Positions 26,834-35,704 of a stretch of DNA of 64,000 nt are shown piece after piece. Position 1 is the first letter of the stretch; each line of letters begins with the position of its first letter. This stretch comes from Pseudomonas sp. J452 (GTDB lineage: Bacteria; Pseudomonadota; Gammaproteobacteria; Pseudomonadales; Pseudomonadaceae). Position numbers and translations under genes: made by a program. The DNA lies in NCBI RefSeq assembly GCF_024666525.1, contig NZ_CP088294.1, positions 2,418,001 to 2,482,000 of the forward strand. The letters run 5' to 3'. Below the pieces are notes generated by a model that searched no databases, was not told the origin of the DNA, and worked only from the letters and a program-made list of their open reading frames with translations.

Positions 26834-27823
26834 ATGAAAATTCTGGTAACGGGGGCGAGCGGTTTTATCGGCGGACGCTTTGCCCGGTTCGCCCTGGAGC
26901 AGGGTTTGCGTGTGCGGGTCAACGGTCGCCGCCCCGAGGGTGTGCAGCACCTGATCAAACGTGGTGCAGAGTTCGTCCAGGGCGACCTGGCCGATGCCGA
27001 CCTGGTGCATCACCTGTGTCGCGATGTCGAAGCCGTGGTGCATTGCGCCGGCGCCGTGGGCGTGTGGGGCAGCCGCGAGCACTTCCAGCGGGGCAATGTC
27101 GGCCTGACCCAGAACATCATCGAGGGCTGTCTGGGGCAGAAGGTGCGGCGCCTGGTGCACCTGTCGTCGCCGTCGGTGTATTTCGACGGTAAGTCGCATG
27201 TCGGCCTGAAGGAAGAGCAGGTGCCGAAGACCTTCGTCGATCATTATGGTGCGACCAAGTACCTGGCCGAGCAGAAGGTCTTCGAGGCCCAGGAGTTCGG
27301 CCTGGAGGTGATCGCCCTGCGTCCGCGCTTCGTCACCGGCGCTGGCGACACCAGCATCTTTCCGCGCTTGATCAACATGCAGCGCAAGGGTCGCCTGGCG
27401 ATCATCGGCAACGGCCTGAACAAGGTCGACTTCACCAGCATGCAGAACCTCAACGACGCCCTGTTCAGCAGCCTGCTGGCCGCCGGGCCGGCGCTGGGCA
27501 AGGTGTACAACATCAGCAATGGCGCGCCGGTGCCACTGTGGGATGTGGTCAATTTCGTCCTGCGCCAGTTCGACCTGCCGCCGGTGAGCAAGCACATGCC
27601 CTATGGCCTGGCGTATGCCGCGGCGACGCTCAACGAGATGGTCTGCAAGGTGCTGCCGGGGTGCCCGGAGCCGAGCCTGTTCCGTCTCGGTGTGGCAGTG
27701 ATGGCGCGGGATTTCTCCCTGGACATCAGCCGCGCCCGGCAGTACCTGGACTACGATCCGCAGGTGCCGATCTGGACCGCGCTGGAGGAGTTCTGCCAGT
27801 GGTGGAAGGTACAAGGGCGCTGA
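26834..27823 (+). CDS. NAD-dependent epimerase/dehydratase-like SDR (3-beta-HSD-like)
   Basis: The 329-residue extended SDR starts MKILVTGASGFIG, with the Rossmann motif at residues 6-13 and the catalytic YGATK (YxxxK). SSPSVYF supplies the serine, and RPRFVTGAGD is typical of 3-beta-hydroxysteroid dehydrogenase-like and OleD-like members. The C-terminal part is longer and more hydrophobic than in sugar epimerases. The substrate is unknown. ATG 26834 has GGGGAGAGG seven bases upstream, so the longer frame is discarded. It stands alone between the divergent chemoreceptor and the amino-acid dehydrogenase. Confidence 0.85.
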   Translation: MKILVTGASGFIGGRFARFALEQGLRVRVNGRRPEGVQHLIKRGAEFVQGDLADADLVHHLCRDVEAVVHCAGAVGVWGSREHFQRGNVGLTQNIIEGCLGQKVRRLVHLSSPSVYFDGKSHVGLKEEQVPKTFVDHYGATKYLAEQKVFEAQEFGLEVIALRPRFVTGAGDTSIFPRLINMQRKGRLAIIGNGLNKVDFTSMQNLNDALFSSLLAAGPALGKVYNISNGAPVPLWDVVNFVLRQFDLPPVSKHMPYGLAYAAATLNEMVCKVLPGCPEPSLFRLGVAVMARDFSLDISRARQYLDYDPQVPIWTALEEFCQWWKVQGR

Positions 27824-27973
27824 GTGCCAATGCTGTGGCGGTTCTCATCGGGGCGTGATCTGAGCCGTTCACTGTGACTCTGGTTATCAGGACTGGGTGG
27901 CTTATACCCAGTCAACCCAGCCGCAGGTAGCGCCCGACCTATACTGGCCTGTAAAGCCAGCAAGGAAATCCGC

Positions 27974-28993
27974 ATGTTCGCCATGATGGAACGCGCCCGG
28001 CTCGAAGCCCTGCATCTGGCGCAAGACCCTGCCACCGGCCTCCAGGCCATCATCGCCATCCACAACACACGCCTCGGCCCCGCCCTTGGCGGTTGTCGCT
28101 ATCTCGCCTATCCCGATACCGACAGCGCCGTGCGCGATGCCATCCGCCTGGCCCAGGGCATGAGCTACAAGGCCGCTCTGGCCGGCCTGGAACAGGGCGG
28201 CGGCAAGGCGGTGATCATCCGTCCGGGCCATGTGGATAACCGTGGTGCGCTGTTCGAGGCCTTCGGCCGCATGATCGAATCGCTCAAGGGGGCCTACATC
28301 ACTGCGATGGACAGCGGCACCTCCAGCGCCGACATGGACTGCATCGCCCAGTACACCCAGCACGTGACCAGTACCACCAGCGCCGGTGATCCGTCGCCGC
28401 ACACCGCCATGGGCGTCTATGCCGGCATCCGCGCCACCGCCCTGGCGCGCCTCGGCAGCAGTGATCTGGAGGGCCTGCGCATCGCCGTGCAAGGCCTCGG
28501 CAACGTCGGCTTCGCCCTGGCCGAGCAACTCGCGGCCGCCGGGGTGGAGCTGTTCGTCAGCGACCTCGACCCCGGCCGCGTACAGCTGGCGGTGGAGCAG
28601 CTCGGTGCCCATGCGGTGAGCAGCGAGGCATTGCTCAGCACGCCGTGCGAGATCCTCGCGCCCTGTGGCCTGGGTGGTGTGCTCAACGCCCAGACGGTCG
28701 GCACCCTGCACTGCGCGGCGGTGGCCGGTGCGGCCAACAACCAGCTGGCCAGTGGCGAGATCGCCGATGAGCTGGAGGCGCGCGGCATCCTCTATGCGCC
28801 GGACTACGTGATCAATTCCGGCGGGCTGATCTATGTCTCGCTGCAACATCGGGGTTATGAGCTGCCGGCGATCACCGCGCACCTGGCGCAGATCGGTCTG
28901 CGCCTGACCGATATCTACGCCCATGCCCAGGCCGACAAACACTCGCCGGCGCGGGTTGCCGACCGGCTGGCGGAGCGGCTGTTGTACGGCTAG
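27974..28993 (+). CDS. ldh: Leucine/valine-type amino-acid dehydrogenase
   Basis: The 339-residue Glu/Leu/Phe/Val dehydrogenase shows the substrate-binding GGCRYLAYP and the catalytic lysines K66 (GMSYKAALAG) and K78 (GGGKAVI). The NAD-binding GLGNVGFALAEQL lies at ~residues 175-187. It reversibly deaminates branched-chain amino acids to 2-oxoacids in the cytoplasm. The family is common in P. aeruginosa (PA3418 as I recall). It is a single-gene unit with a hairpin after the stop. Confidence 0.92.
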   Translation: MFAMMERARLEALHLAQDPATGLQAIIAIHNTRLGPALGGCRYLAYPDTDSAVRDAIRLAQGMSYKAALAGLEQGGGKAVIIRPGHVDNRGALFEAFGRMIESLKGAYITAMDSGTSSADMDCIAQYTQHVTSTTSAGDPSPHTAMGVYAGIRATALARLGSSDLEGLRIAVQGLGNVGFALAEQLAAAGVELFVSDLDPGRVQLAVEQLGAHAVSSEALLSTPCEILAPCGLGGVLNAQTVGTLHCAAVAGAANNQLASGEIADELEARGILYAPDYVINSGGLIYVSLQHRGYELPAITAHLAQIGLRLTDIYAHAQADKHSPARVADRLAERLLYG

Positions 28994-29021
28994 CGCAGTT
29001 CAGTACCGCGCCTGAAAACAG

Positions 29022-29051
29022 CAACGCCCAAGGCAGTAATGCCTTGGGCGT
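29022..29051. terminator. Hairpin terminator after ldh
   Basis: AACGCCCAAGGCA, GTAA, TGCCTTGGGCGTT: a 13-base perfect stem. The following T-tract is weak (CGTTC), so efficiency is uncertain. It lies between convergent ldh and yebG. Confidence 0.8.
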
Positions 29052-29108
29052 TCGTTCTGGCCGAGCAGAGCTGCCAGGGGCACGCCATGCACGCATGGCG
29101 GTGCGCAA

Positions 29109-29369
29109 TCACTCGGCGCTTTCTGCGCCCAGTTCGGCGAGGGCTTCCGGCTGGTTCTTGAAAGCCTTGGCGAAGGTGTCGCGGTTCTTCGCCATGAAGA
29201 TGCCGAGTTCTTCCACCTGTTGTTCGCTGAGCGATGGCACGGCCTTCTGCAGCGCCTCGGACAGCGCTTCGGCCAGTTCCAGCATCTTGTCGTAACGATC
29301 GGCTTCGGCCTTATCCATGAACAAGCGCTCCAGGTCGCGGCTGCTGCGGTACACCACTTCGACGGCCAT
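29109..29369 (-). CDS. yebG: YebG family DNA-damage-inducible protein
   Basis: The 86-residue protein starts MAVEVVYRSSRDLERLF and has KAEADRYDKMLELAEAL, closely following the YebG pattern (MAVEV, then KKEADAYDKML in E. coli). YebG is a small SOS-induced cytoplasmic protein whose activity is not well defined. A perfect LexA-box palindrome lies about 40 bases upstream of the start, in the right place to control it. It is monocistronic. Confidence 0.92.
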   Translation of the reverse strand: MAVEVVYRSSRDLERLFMDKAEADRYDKMLELAEALSEALQKAVPSLSEQQVEELGIFMAKNRDTFAKAFKNQPEALAELGAESAE

Positions 29370-29407
29370 TCATCACCTCATTCCTGTATCTGTTGGGAAG
29401 AAAAATA

Positions 29408-29423
29408 CTGTATTTGCATACAG
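29408..29423 (-). promoter_or_regulatory. LexA (SOS) box of yebG
   Basis: CTGTATTTGCATACAG matches CTGT-N8-ACAG exactly, and the symmetry extends outward to TA...TA. It is placed 38 bases before the yebG start. Confidence 0.92.
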
Positions 29424-29588
29424 TATAAAGAGATGTGTCGTTGCTGCAAGGCCTGCGCCAAAGTCTTTGCCGGCAGCCCCGTCGCTGTGCCCGAGGCAAA
29501 AGCCTGGGCGTCACACTGGCCTCCATTCTGCATAACCGTCATCAGCTAGTGCCAGCATGGCCAATCAAGAGTAGTCAGGAGTAACAGC

Positions 29589-30068
29589 GTGAAATCGAAA
29601 CAGATCGAAGCCCTGCGCGAGGGCATGCATGACTTTGCGCAGTCCGTCGGCAATCTGATGGTGGAGTCGTTCCACTATCTGGCGCTGTTCGGCATCGGCG
29701 GCATTACCGCATGGGCCTCGGTGGTGGCCTTTCTCGGCATGCTGGAAAAGGGCCATATCACGGTGGATGACATCCTCCTGCTGTTCATCTACCTGGAGCT
29801 GGGGGCCATGGTTGGCATCTACTTCAAGACCAACCATATGCCGGTGCGCTTCCTCATCTACGTGGCGATCACCGCGCTGACCCGTCTGCTGATTTCCGAC
29901 GTGTCGCACCACAATCGCCCGGATATGGGCGTGGTCTATGTGTCTGGCGCCATCCTGTTGCTCGGCCTGGCGATTCTGGTGGTGCGCTATGCCTCCTCGC
30001 GCTTCCCTTCGGTGCAGGCGCCATCGCGTCTTGGTCGGGAGCAGGAGCGCGAGGCCGGCGAAGTCTGA
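29589..30068 (+). CDS. psiE: PsiE family membrane protein
   Basis: The 159-residue protein starts at GTG 29589, with CAGGAG eight bases upstream. It has four hydrophobic segments, including YLALFGIGGITAWASVVAFLGML, LLLFIYLELGAMVGIYFKTNHMPVRFLIYVAITALTRLLI and the VSGAILLLGLAILVVRYA helix (outline). This is the phosphate-starvation-inducible PsiE family of the inner membrane, whose function is unknown. The C-terminal tail (~30 residues) is charged and cytoplasmic. No Pho box was recognised upstream. It is probably a single gene. Confidence 0.88.
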   Translation: MKSKQIEALREGMHDFAQSVGNLMVESFHYLALFGIGGITAWASVVAFLGMLEKGHITVDDILLLFIYLELGAMVGIYFKTNHMPVRFLIYVAITALTRLLISDVSHHNRPDMGVVYVSGAILLLGLAILVVRYASSRFPSVQAPSRLGREQEREAGEV

Positions 30069-30260
30069 AGCGCTTCTTGGCCGCTTTGGGCGGTTTACCG
30101 GGCCGCGCGACCTGATCACGCTGTAGGGAGTGGCACGACCAGGCTGCTAATAGCTTTCCAGTGCAAGTGTTTCTCAATACTATATGGCTCTGATTCGTAG
30201 TTGCTGGCTGCTCCCGGTCTGAGCAGCAGGCACCTATTCACCGAAAACAGCGAGCCGATC

Positions 30261-30557
30261 TTGAGCAAGAACCTTCCCCTGTCGCGCTGGAGCATCGCCT
30301 CGCGTGTGCTGGCCGCCCTGTTCGGCGGCTATGCATTGGCCTATGGCTTTACCGCGTTCTTTTCCGTGTACCTGCCGCTGGTTCGAGCCGACCGCGTGGT
30401 GTACGCCAGCCTGGCCTGCTTCGCCGTGTGGACGGCGGCGGTGATCTACGTGTTCGCCGCCCGCAGCGCGACCCGCGCCTGGCTGTGGCTGGTCGGCCTG
30501 ACCACTGTCCTGTGCCTGGCCGCCTTCCTGCCGACTGAACTGGGAGTACGCCCATGA
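30261..30557 (+). CDS. DUF3649 iron-uptake-associated membrane protein
   Basis: The 98-residue product (M)SKNLPLSRWSIASRVLAALFGGYALAYGFTAFF has three membrane helices and fits DUF3649. That family is normally found with a TonB-dependent siderophore receptor and PepSY proteins. The start is uncertain: TTG 30261 gives a normal N terminus, while the frame extends to 30201. It overlaps the PepSY gene by four bases (ATGA). No receptor gene is present upstream, where psiE lies instead, so the siderophore partner must be elsewhere. No clear Fur box was seen. Confidence 0.78.
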   Translation: MSKNLPLSRWSIASRVLAALFGGYALAYGFTAFFSVYLPLVRADRVVYASLACFAVWTAAVIYVFAARSATRAWLWLVGLTTVLCLAAFLPTELGVRP

Positions 30558-32080
30558 GCCTGCGTCAATCCATGGCCGGCCTGCATACCTGGGGCGGCCT
30601 GCTGCCAAGCTGGCTGCTCTACGTGATCATCTTCGCCGGCACCCTGGCCTGTTTCGACAAGGAACTGGAGCGCTGGATGCGTCCGGCGCTGCACCAGGGC
30701 GTGGCCTCGAGCATGACGGCCGATCAGGTGCGCGGCTGGCTGGAGACGAATGTCAGCGATGAGCTGCATGCCTTCTGGATGCATGGGCCGACCAGTCGTG
30801 AGCCGTTCTGGCGCCTGGGCTGGGAAGTGGACAAGACCGAGGAAATGCACGACGTCGCCTTCGACCCGGCTAGCCAGCAGCCGATGGCGGAAACCCTCGG
30901 CGGCGGCTTCTTCTTCGAGTTGCACTACAACCTGCATGGCGGCACGCTCGGCATGTACATCGTCGGCCTGGCCGGCATGTTCATGCTGGTGGCGCTGGTG
31001 TCCGGGGTGATCATCCATCGGCGTATCTTCAAGGACTTCTTCACCTTGCGGCCCAATGCCAATGGCCAGCGCGCCTGGCTGGATGCGCACAACCTGTTCG
31101 GCGTGATCGGCTTTCCCTTCCACCTGGTACTGGCCTACACCGGCGTGGCGATCTTCGTCGCCACCTATATGCCGGCCGGGGCGCAGGTGGCCTACAACAG
31201 CAATGTCGAACAGTTCTTCACCGACGTGATGGGCGGTTACTCGCGCGAGGGCGTCGGGCAGAAGGCGGCGAGCCAGATGTCGCTGGATGAGCTGATCGAA
31301 CAATCGCGCCAGCGTTGGAACGGCGGCGAGACCGGCTGGGTCAGCGTGCATCATCCGGGCGATGTGGCGGCAGTGGTGGATATCCGCCGTCTGGACAACT
31401 CGCGCATCGGCTCGCCGCAGGACACCCTGAGCTACGACGCCGCCAGCGGCGAGCTGCTCAATCAGCAGCAGGCCTCGACCGCCTACCGCGCCTATAGCTG
31501 GCTGGCCGGCCTGCATATGGCGCAGTTCGGCGGCACGCTGGTGCGCCTGCTCTACCTGCTGCTCGGCCTGGCCGGCTGCGCCATGCTGGTCGGTGGCCTG
31601 CAGGTCTGGCTGGCCAAGCGTGAAGCTCGTGGCGGTGCCGGCATCGGCCTGGTGCGGGCGCTCAACGGCGCGGTATTCGCCGGCCTGCCGCTGGCCAGCC
31701 TGGCGCTGCTATGGGGTAACCGGTTGATCCCCGCCGACCTGGCCGAACGGGCCACGGCCGAGGCTTGGGTGTTCGTTGGCAGCTGGCTGCTGCTGGCGTT
31801 GTGGGCGGTACTGCGCCGTAACCAGCCGCGCAGTCTGCTCAGCCAGCAGCTGACTCTGGGTGCGGTGCTGGCCCTTGGGTTGCCGCTGGTGAATGTGCTG
31901 ACCACCAGCCATGGCGGCTTGCCGTCCAGCCTGTTGCGTGGCGACTGGGCGCTGGCCGGCATCGATCTGTTCCTGCTGCTCTGCGGCCTGCTCTGTGCCC
32001 TGTTTGCCTGGCGCTGCGCCCAGCCGCAACAGGCCCAGGCCACCCGCGCCCGCCGTGTTCTGGTCGAGGAGGCCATCTGA
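30554..32080 (+). CDS. PepSY-associated transmembrane protein
   Basis: The 508-residue inner-membrane protein starts MSLRQSMAGLHTWGGLLPSWLLYVIIFAGT, with the typical HTWGG-type first helix of PepSY_TM proteins. It contains LHYNLHGGTLGMYIVGLAGMFMLVALVSGVIIHRRIFKDFF and W-x-D-x-HN (WLDAHNLFGVIGFPFHL), both in outline, and a cluster of helices at the C terminus. Related proteins (FoxB, PiuB, FsrB type) take part in removing iron from siderophores in the periplasm, perhaps by reduction. It overlaps DUF3649 upstream and the DUF3325 gene downstream. Confidence 0.88.
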   Translation: MSLRQSMAGLHTWGGLLPSWLLYVIIFAGTLACFDKELERWMRPALHQGVASSMTADQVRGWLETNVSDELHAFWMHGPTSREPFWRLGWEVDKTEEMHDVAFDPASQQPMAETLGGGFFFELHYNLHGGTLGMYIVGLAGMFMLVALVSGVIIHRRIFKDFFTLRPNANGQRAWLDAHNLFGVIGFPFHLVLAYTGVAIFVATYMPAGAQVAYNSNVEQFFTDVMGGYSREGVGQKAASQMSLDELIEQSRQRWNGGETGWVSVHHPGDVAAVVDIRRLDNSRIGSPQDTLSYDAASGELLNQQQASTAYRAYSWLAGLHMAQFGGTLVRLLYLLLGLAGCAMLVGGLQVWLAKREARGGAGIGLVRALNGAVFAGLPLASLALLWGNRLIPADLAERATAEAWVFVGSWLLLALWAVLRRNQPRSLLSQQLTLGAVLALGLPLVNVLTTSHGGLPSSLLRGDWALAGIDLFLLLCGLLCALFAWRCAQPQQAQATRARRVLVEEAI

Positions 32081-32403
32081 TGTTGCTGCTCGGCTTTGCT
32101 CTCAACTACCTGGCCATGACCGGCCTGTGCCTGGCCATGTCGCGCCACCACAAGCTGCTGCTCAGCGGTGCCCCCGCGCTAGCGCGCCAGCGCTTGCTGC
32201 GCGGCCTGGCCGTGGTCGGCATGGTTATCGGTCTGCTGCTGTGCATGCGCGGCGAAGGCGGCGAGATCGGCACTGTGCTGTGGCTGTGTCAGCTGATGCT
32301 GGCCGGCGTGCTGCTGGTCAGCCTGCTGGCCTGGAAAGCACGCTGGGTGTTGCCGCTGGCCGGCCTGCTGCCGGTGGCAGGGGGCGTGGCGCTGCTGCTC
32401 TGA
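32080..32403 (+). CDS. DUF3325 membrane protein
   Basis: The 107-residue protein has three hydrophobic segments, starts MLLLGFALNYLAMTGLCLAMSRHHK and corresponds to DUF3325. This is the small third member of the DUF3649-PepSY-DUF3325 iron-uptake trio. It overlaps the PepSY stop by one base (TGATG). It ends eight bases before a REP pair that may act as a transcriptional boundary. Confidence 0.8.
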   Translation: MLLLGFALNYLAMTGLCLAMSRHHKLLLSGAPALARQRLLRGLAVVGMVIGLLLCMRGEGGEIGTVLWLCQLMLAGVLLVSLLAWKARWVLPLAGLLPVAGGVALLL

Positions 32404-32410
32404 TTCACCG

Positions 32411-32467
32411 GTAGCCCGGACTTCAGTCCGGGTTCGTCTGCCAGCCCCGGACTGAAGCCCGGGCTAC
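32411..32467. repeat. REP pair, CTTCAG type
   Basis: GTAGCCCGGACTTCAGTCCGGG and CCCCGGACTGAAGCCCGGGCTAC flank a short centre. It lies between the convergent PepSY operon and the AraC gene. Confidence 0.88.
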
Positions 32468-32478
32468 AGGGCGATGAC

Positions 32479-33387
32479 TCAACCGCCGCGGCTGGCGCGC
32501 AGCAGGCCAGGGGCGGCACCGAAGGCGGCGCGGAAGCGATTGCTGAAGTGGCTGGCGCTGGCGAAGCCGCAGGCCAGGGCGATCTCGCCTAGGGGCAGGC
32601 GGCTGTGCTGCAGCAACTGGCGTGCACGCAGCAGGCGCCGTTGCAACACATAGCGGTGTGGCGGCTGGCCGAAGCTGGCGCGGAACATGCGCACGAAGTG
32701 GTATTCCGACAGCGCCGCCAGCTGGGCCAGTTCGCCCAGGCTGAGGGGCTGGTCGAGATGCTGCTCGATGTACTCGGCCAGCCGGCGGCGCAGGTGCGGC
32801 GCCAGACCACCCTTGACCTTCAGGCCCTGGCGTAGACCGACCTGGGTCAGCAGCACATGGCTGATCATCTCGTGCGCCAGGCTGCTGCCGAGCAGGCGCT
32901 CGCCGGGTTCGTCCCAGTCCAGCTGTACCAGTTGGCGAAACTGCCCGGCCAGCTGCGGATCGTCGAGGAAGGTGCTTTCGCGCAGCTGCAGTTCGCGCGG
33001 CTCGCGGTCGAGCAGGGTGACCGCGCTGGCGGCGAAACGCTCGGGGCTCACATAAAGGTGGGCCAGGCAGATTTCGCCATTGATCACCCAGGACGACTCG
33101 TGACCGGCCGGCAGGATGCACAGCTTGTCCGGCGCGCCCTTGCTGCCGGGCTTCTCGCGGCGAAAGGTGCCGGTGCCGCCGGCCAGGTAGCAGGACAGCG
33201 TGTGCTGGCTCGGCCCCTGGTAGTCGCGGGCATCGTGGTGGTTGGTCCACAGCGCCGCAGCCAAGTCGTCGCCCAGCTCGGCACCATGCAGCAGGCGCGC
33301 GTGCGGCGAGCTGCTGAGGGACTGGAAAACCTGGTTGTGGGCGAGGCTGGTCATTGACGTGTGAGTGCTGAGTTGGACAGTTGCCAT
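32479..33387 (-). CDS. AraC family transcriptional regulator
   Basis: The 302-residue protein has an N-terminal cupin-like sensing domain (with TLSCYLAGGTGTFRRE and AGHESSWVINGEICLAHLYV) and a C-terminal double HTH (~205-300). The HTH includes LGELAQLAALSEYHFVRMFRASFG, PPHRYVLQRRLLRARQLL and IALACGFASASHFSNRFRAAFG, in outline. I chose ATG 33387, preceded by GGGAG, over the ATG eleven codons later, which lacks a ribosome site. The effector is unknown. It is convergent with the PepSY operon and divergent from the EamA exporter over 113 bases, making the exporter its most likely target. Confidence 0.88.
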   Translation of the reverse strand: MATVQLSTHTSMTSLAHNQVFQSLSSSPHARLLHGAELGDDLAAALWTNHHDARDYQGPSQHTLSCYLAGGTGTFRREKPGSKGAPDKLCILPAGHESSWVINGEICLAHLYVSPERFAASAVTLLDREPRELQLRESTFLDDPQLAGQFRQLVQLDWDEPGERLLGSSLAHEMISHVLLTQVGLRQGLKVKGGLAPHLRRRLAEYIEQHLDQPLSLGELAQLAALSEYHFVRMFRASFGQPPHRYVLQRRLLRARQLLQHSRLPLGEIALACGFASASHFSNRFRAAFGAAPGLLRASRGG

Positions 33388-33500
33388 CCTACTCCCGGCA
33401 TGCGCCGATGCCACCGGCCTGGCGCAGATAAGCGCAATTTTGTGCAAGCGCAGGCGGCCTAGCGGGTCGAGACTAAAGGCCTGTCTCACGGAGCCTGGTC

Positions 33501-34400
33501 ATGAACCTGTCGTTGTACCTGTTGACCGTCCTGATCTGGGGCACCACCTGGATCGCCCTCAAGCTGCAGCTGGGCGAGGTGGCCATTCCGGTGTCCATCG
33601 CCTACCGCTTCGCCCTGGCGGCCCTGGTGCTGTTCGCCATTCTGCTGCTCAGCGGCCGCCTGCAACCGATGAACCGCCGGGGCCAGCTGATCTGCCTGGC
33701 GCAGGGCCTGTGCCTGTTCTGCATCAACTTCATGTGCTTCTACACCGCCAGCCAGTGGATTCCCAGCGGGCTGGTGGCGGTGATCTTCTCCACCGCGACC
33801 CTGTGGAATGCCCTTAATGCACGGATCTTCATGGGCCGGCGGATCGCCGCCAATGTGCTGGCCGGCGGCGCGTTGGGCATGCTCGGCCTGGGCCTGCTGT
33901 TCTGGCCGCAACTGGCGGGCCACGAGGCCAGCCGCGAAAGCCTGATCGGCCTGGGCCTGGCGCTGATCGGTACGCTGTGTTTCTCCGCCGGCAACCTGCT
34001 GTCCAGCCTGCAGCAGCAGGCCGGCCTACGACCGCTGACCACCAATGCCTGGGGCATGCTCTACGGCGCGTTGCTGCTGGTCGGTTACTGCCTGGTCAGC
34101 GACATCCCGTTCACCTTCGAGTACAGCACGCGCTATGTCGGCACCCTGCTGTACCTGGCGATTCCCGGCTCGGTGATCGGCTTCACCGCCTACCTGACCC
34201 TGGTCGGGCGCCTCGGCCCGGAACGTGCGGCCTACTGCACCGTGCTGTTCCCGGTGGTGGCGCTGAATATCTCGGTGTTCGCCGAGGGCTACCAGTGGAC
34301 GGCGCCAGCGTTGTTCGGCCTGCTGCTGGTGATGCTGGGCAATGTGCTGGTGTTCCGCCAGCCGCGCTCGGTGGCCAGTCCGCAGGCAGATCGAGCCTAA
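33501..34400 (+). CDS. EamA/DMT-family transporter
   Basis: The 299-residue protein has ten hydrophobic segments in two EamA repeats: MNLSLYLLTVLIWGTTWIALK at the start and SLIGLGLALIGTLCFSAGNLLSSLQQQ at the beginning of the second repeat. The second repeat includes LAIPGSVIGFTAYLTLVGRLGPERAAY and the VVALNISVFAEG turn. It is probably an exporter of a metabolite or drug across the inner membrane. It is divergent from an AraC regulator. Its TAA stop at 34398-34400 interleaves with the TAG stop of the opposing ATPase gene (34397-34399). Confidence 0.88.
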   Translation: MNLSLYLLTVLIWGTTWIALKLQLGEVAIPVSIAYRFALAALVLFAILLLSGRLQPMNRRGQLICLAQGLCLFCINFMCFYTASQWIPSGLVAVIFSTATLWNALNARIFMGRRIAANVLAGGALGMLGLGLLFWPQLAGHEASRESLIGLGLALIGTLCFSAGNLLSSLQQQAGLRPLTTNAWGMLYGALLLVGYCLVSDIPFTFEYSTRYVGTLLYLAIPGSVIGFTAYLTLVGRLGPERAAYCTVLFPVVALNISVFAEGYQWTAPALFGLLLVMLGNVLVFRQPRSVASPQADRA

Positions 34401-35557
34401 TCCGGCCAGTGCCAAGCGGGTTCATTGAGCAGGCTCTGGCCCTGGATGGCGGTCTGTCCGAAGCTTTTGTCGAGGACGATGGAGTTGCATTCCGGGTGTT
34501 GTTCCAGTGCGGCGATCAGCCGACTGGCGTGGGACACCACCCACACCTGGGTATGCCGCGAAGCCTCGATGATCAGCCGCCCGAGCGCCGGTAGCAGATC
34601 CGGATGCAGGCTGGTTTCCGGCTCGTTGAGCACCATTAGCGAGGGCGGTCTGGGGGTGAGCAGGGCAGCCACCAGCAGCAGGTAGCGCAGGGTGCCGTCG
34701 GATAGCTCAGCTGCCGACAGGGGGCGCAGCAGGCCTTCTTGGCGCAAGGCGACGCTGAAGCGCCCACCGGGTTGGCAATCGATGCTCAATTCGGAACCGG
34801 GGAAAGCGTCGGCGATCGCCTGTTCCAGGGCCTGGCGGTCGCCAATTTCGCGGATAGTCTGCAGTGCGGCTGCCAGGTCGCGCCCGTCGTGGTGCAGCAC
34901 AGGCGTGCGGGTGCCCAGTTGCGGCTGGCGGGCAGGTGCCTCGGCGTCGGTACGAAAGTGATCGTAAAAGCGCCAACGGCGGATGGTCTCGCGTAGCTGG
35001 AATACCTCTGGGCAGCCTGGGTCGTTGCCAATCTGGTCGAACAGGCTGTCGTAACTGGGCAGATGCTGGGCCAGCACCTGCCAGTCACGGCCCTCACGCT
35101 GGCGCACCATCGGCCCTTCGCGATCGACCAGAAGGGCGGCTGGGCGATAGCAGGGGCCAGCCCAGATGCATTCGCGCTTGATCTCGGGGTCGAGGGAGAA
35201 GGCCGAACTCGACGGCTCGGGCAGGCCTAGGGAAATGGCATAGCTGAAGTCTTCAGCAGCGAAGCCCAGGCGCAGTCGAACGACCTCTCGGCGTGGACCA
35301 CCCTGGATCGGTACTTCGCCGTTACGCATACGCCGGCTGATCGTTTCCGGCCCCGCCCAGATAGTCGACTCCAATCCGCCGTCCCGAGCCAAAGCATTGA
35401 CTACGCCACCTTGGGCCGTTTCGGCCAGCAGGCGTAGGGCACGGTAGAGGTTGGATTTGCCACTACCATTGGTACCGGTGATCAGATTGAGCCGGCCCAG
35501 CGGCATCACCAGGTTGTTGATAGAGCGGTAGTTGCCGACGGCGAGGGTATGAAGCAT
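34397..35557 (-). CDS. Solitary ABC-type ATPase (AAA_21/COG4637-like)
   Basis: The 386-residue protein starts MLHTLAVGNYRSINNLVMPLGRLNLITG, a RecF/OLD-like N terminus. The Walker A GTNGSGKS lies at residues 28-35, a signature-like LSDGTLRYLLL is near residue 290 and the Walker B LMVLNEPETSLHPD follows. It ends with a D-loop/H-loop segment (VWVVSHASRLI). This is a complete ABC-type ATPase head without an obvious coiled-coil arm or nuclease (TOPRIM) domain. Relatives are widespread and uncharacterised; some families of this fold act in phage defence or DNA repair. It is monocistronic and convergent with the EamA gene. No partner gene is adjacent. Confidence 0.82.
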   Translation of the reverse strand: MLHTLAVGNYRSINNLVMPLGRLNLITGTNGSGKSNLYRALRLLAETAQGGVVNALARDGGLESTIWAGPETISRRMRNGEVPIQGGPRREVVRLRLGFAAEDFSYAISLGLPEPSSSAFSLDPEIKRECIWAGPCYRPAALLVDREGPMVRQREGRDWQVLAQHLPSYDSLFDQIGNDPGCPEVFQLRETIRRWRFYDHFRTDAEAPARQPQLGTRTPVLHHDGRDLAAALQTIREIGDRQALEQAIADAFPGSELSIDCQPGGRFSVALRQEGLLRPLSAAELSDGTLRYLLLVAALLTPRPPSLMVLNEPETSLHPDLLPALGRLIIEASRHTQVWVVSHASRLIAALEQHPECNSIVLDKSFGQTAIQGQSLLNEPAWHWPD

Positions 35558-35704
35558 GGCGAGTCGTCCTGACAGTAGAGCCGCCTCGAACAGTGGCGAA
35601 GGGCGCGCAACTATCCTAGCGCAGCGGGCCGGATCGTCGATACGAATGGCTCGGCGTCAGTCGTACAGGTGTGTGCAGGGCTAGCGTGGGGCTGCATGGC
35701 GAAG

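Noticed and set aside
30069..30260. Possible Fur box before the DUF3649 gene
   Set aside because: No stretch resembles the GATAATGATAATCATTATC consensus closely enough.
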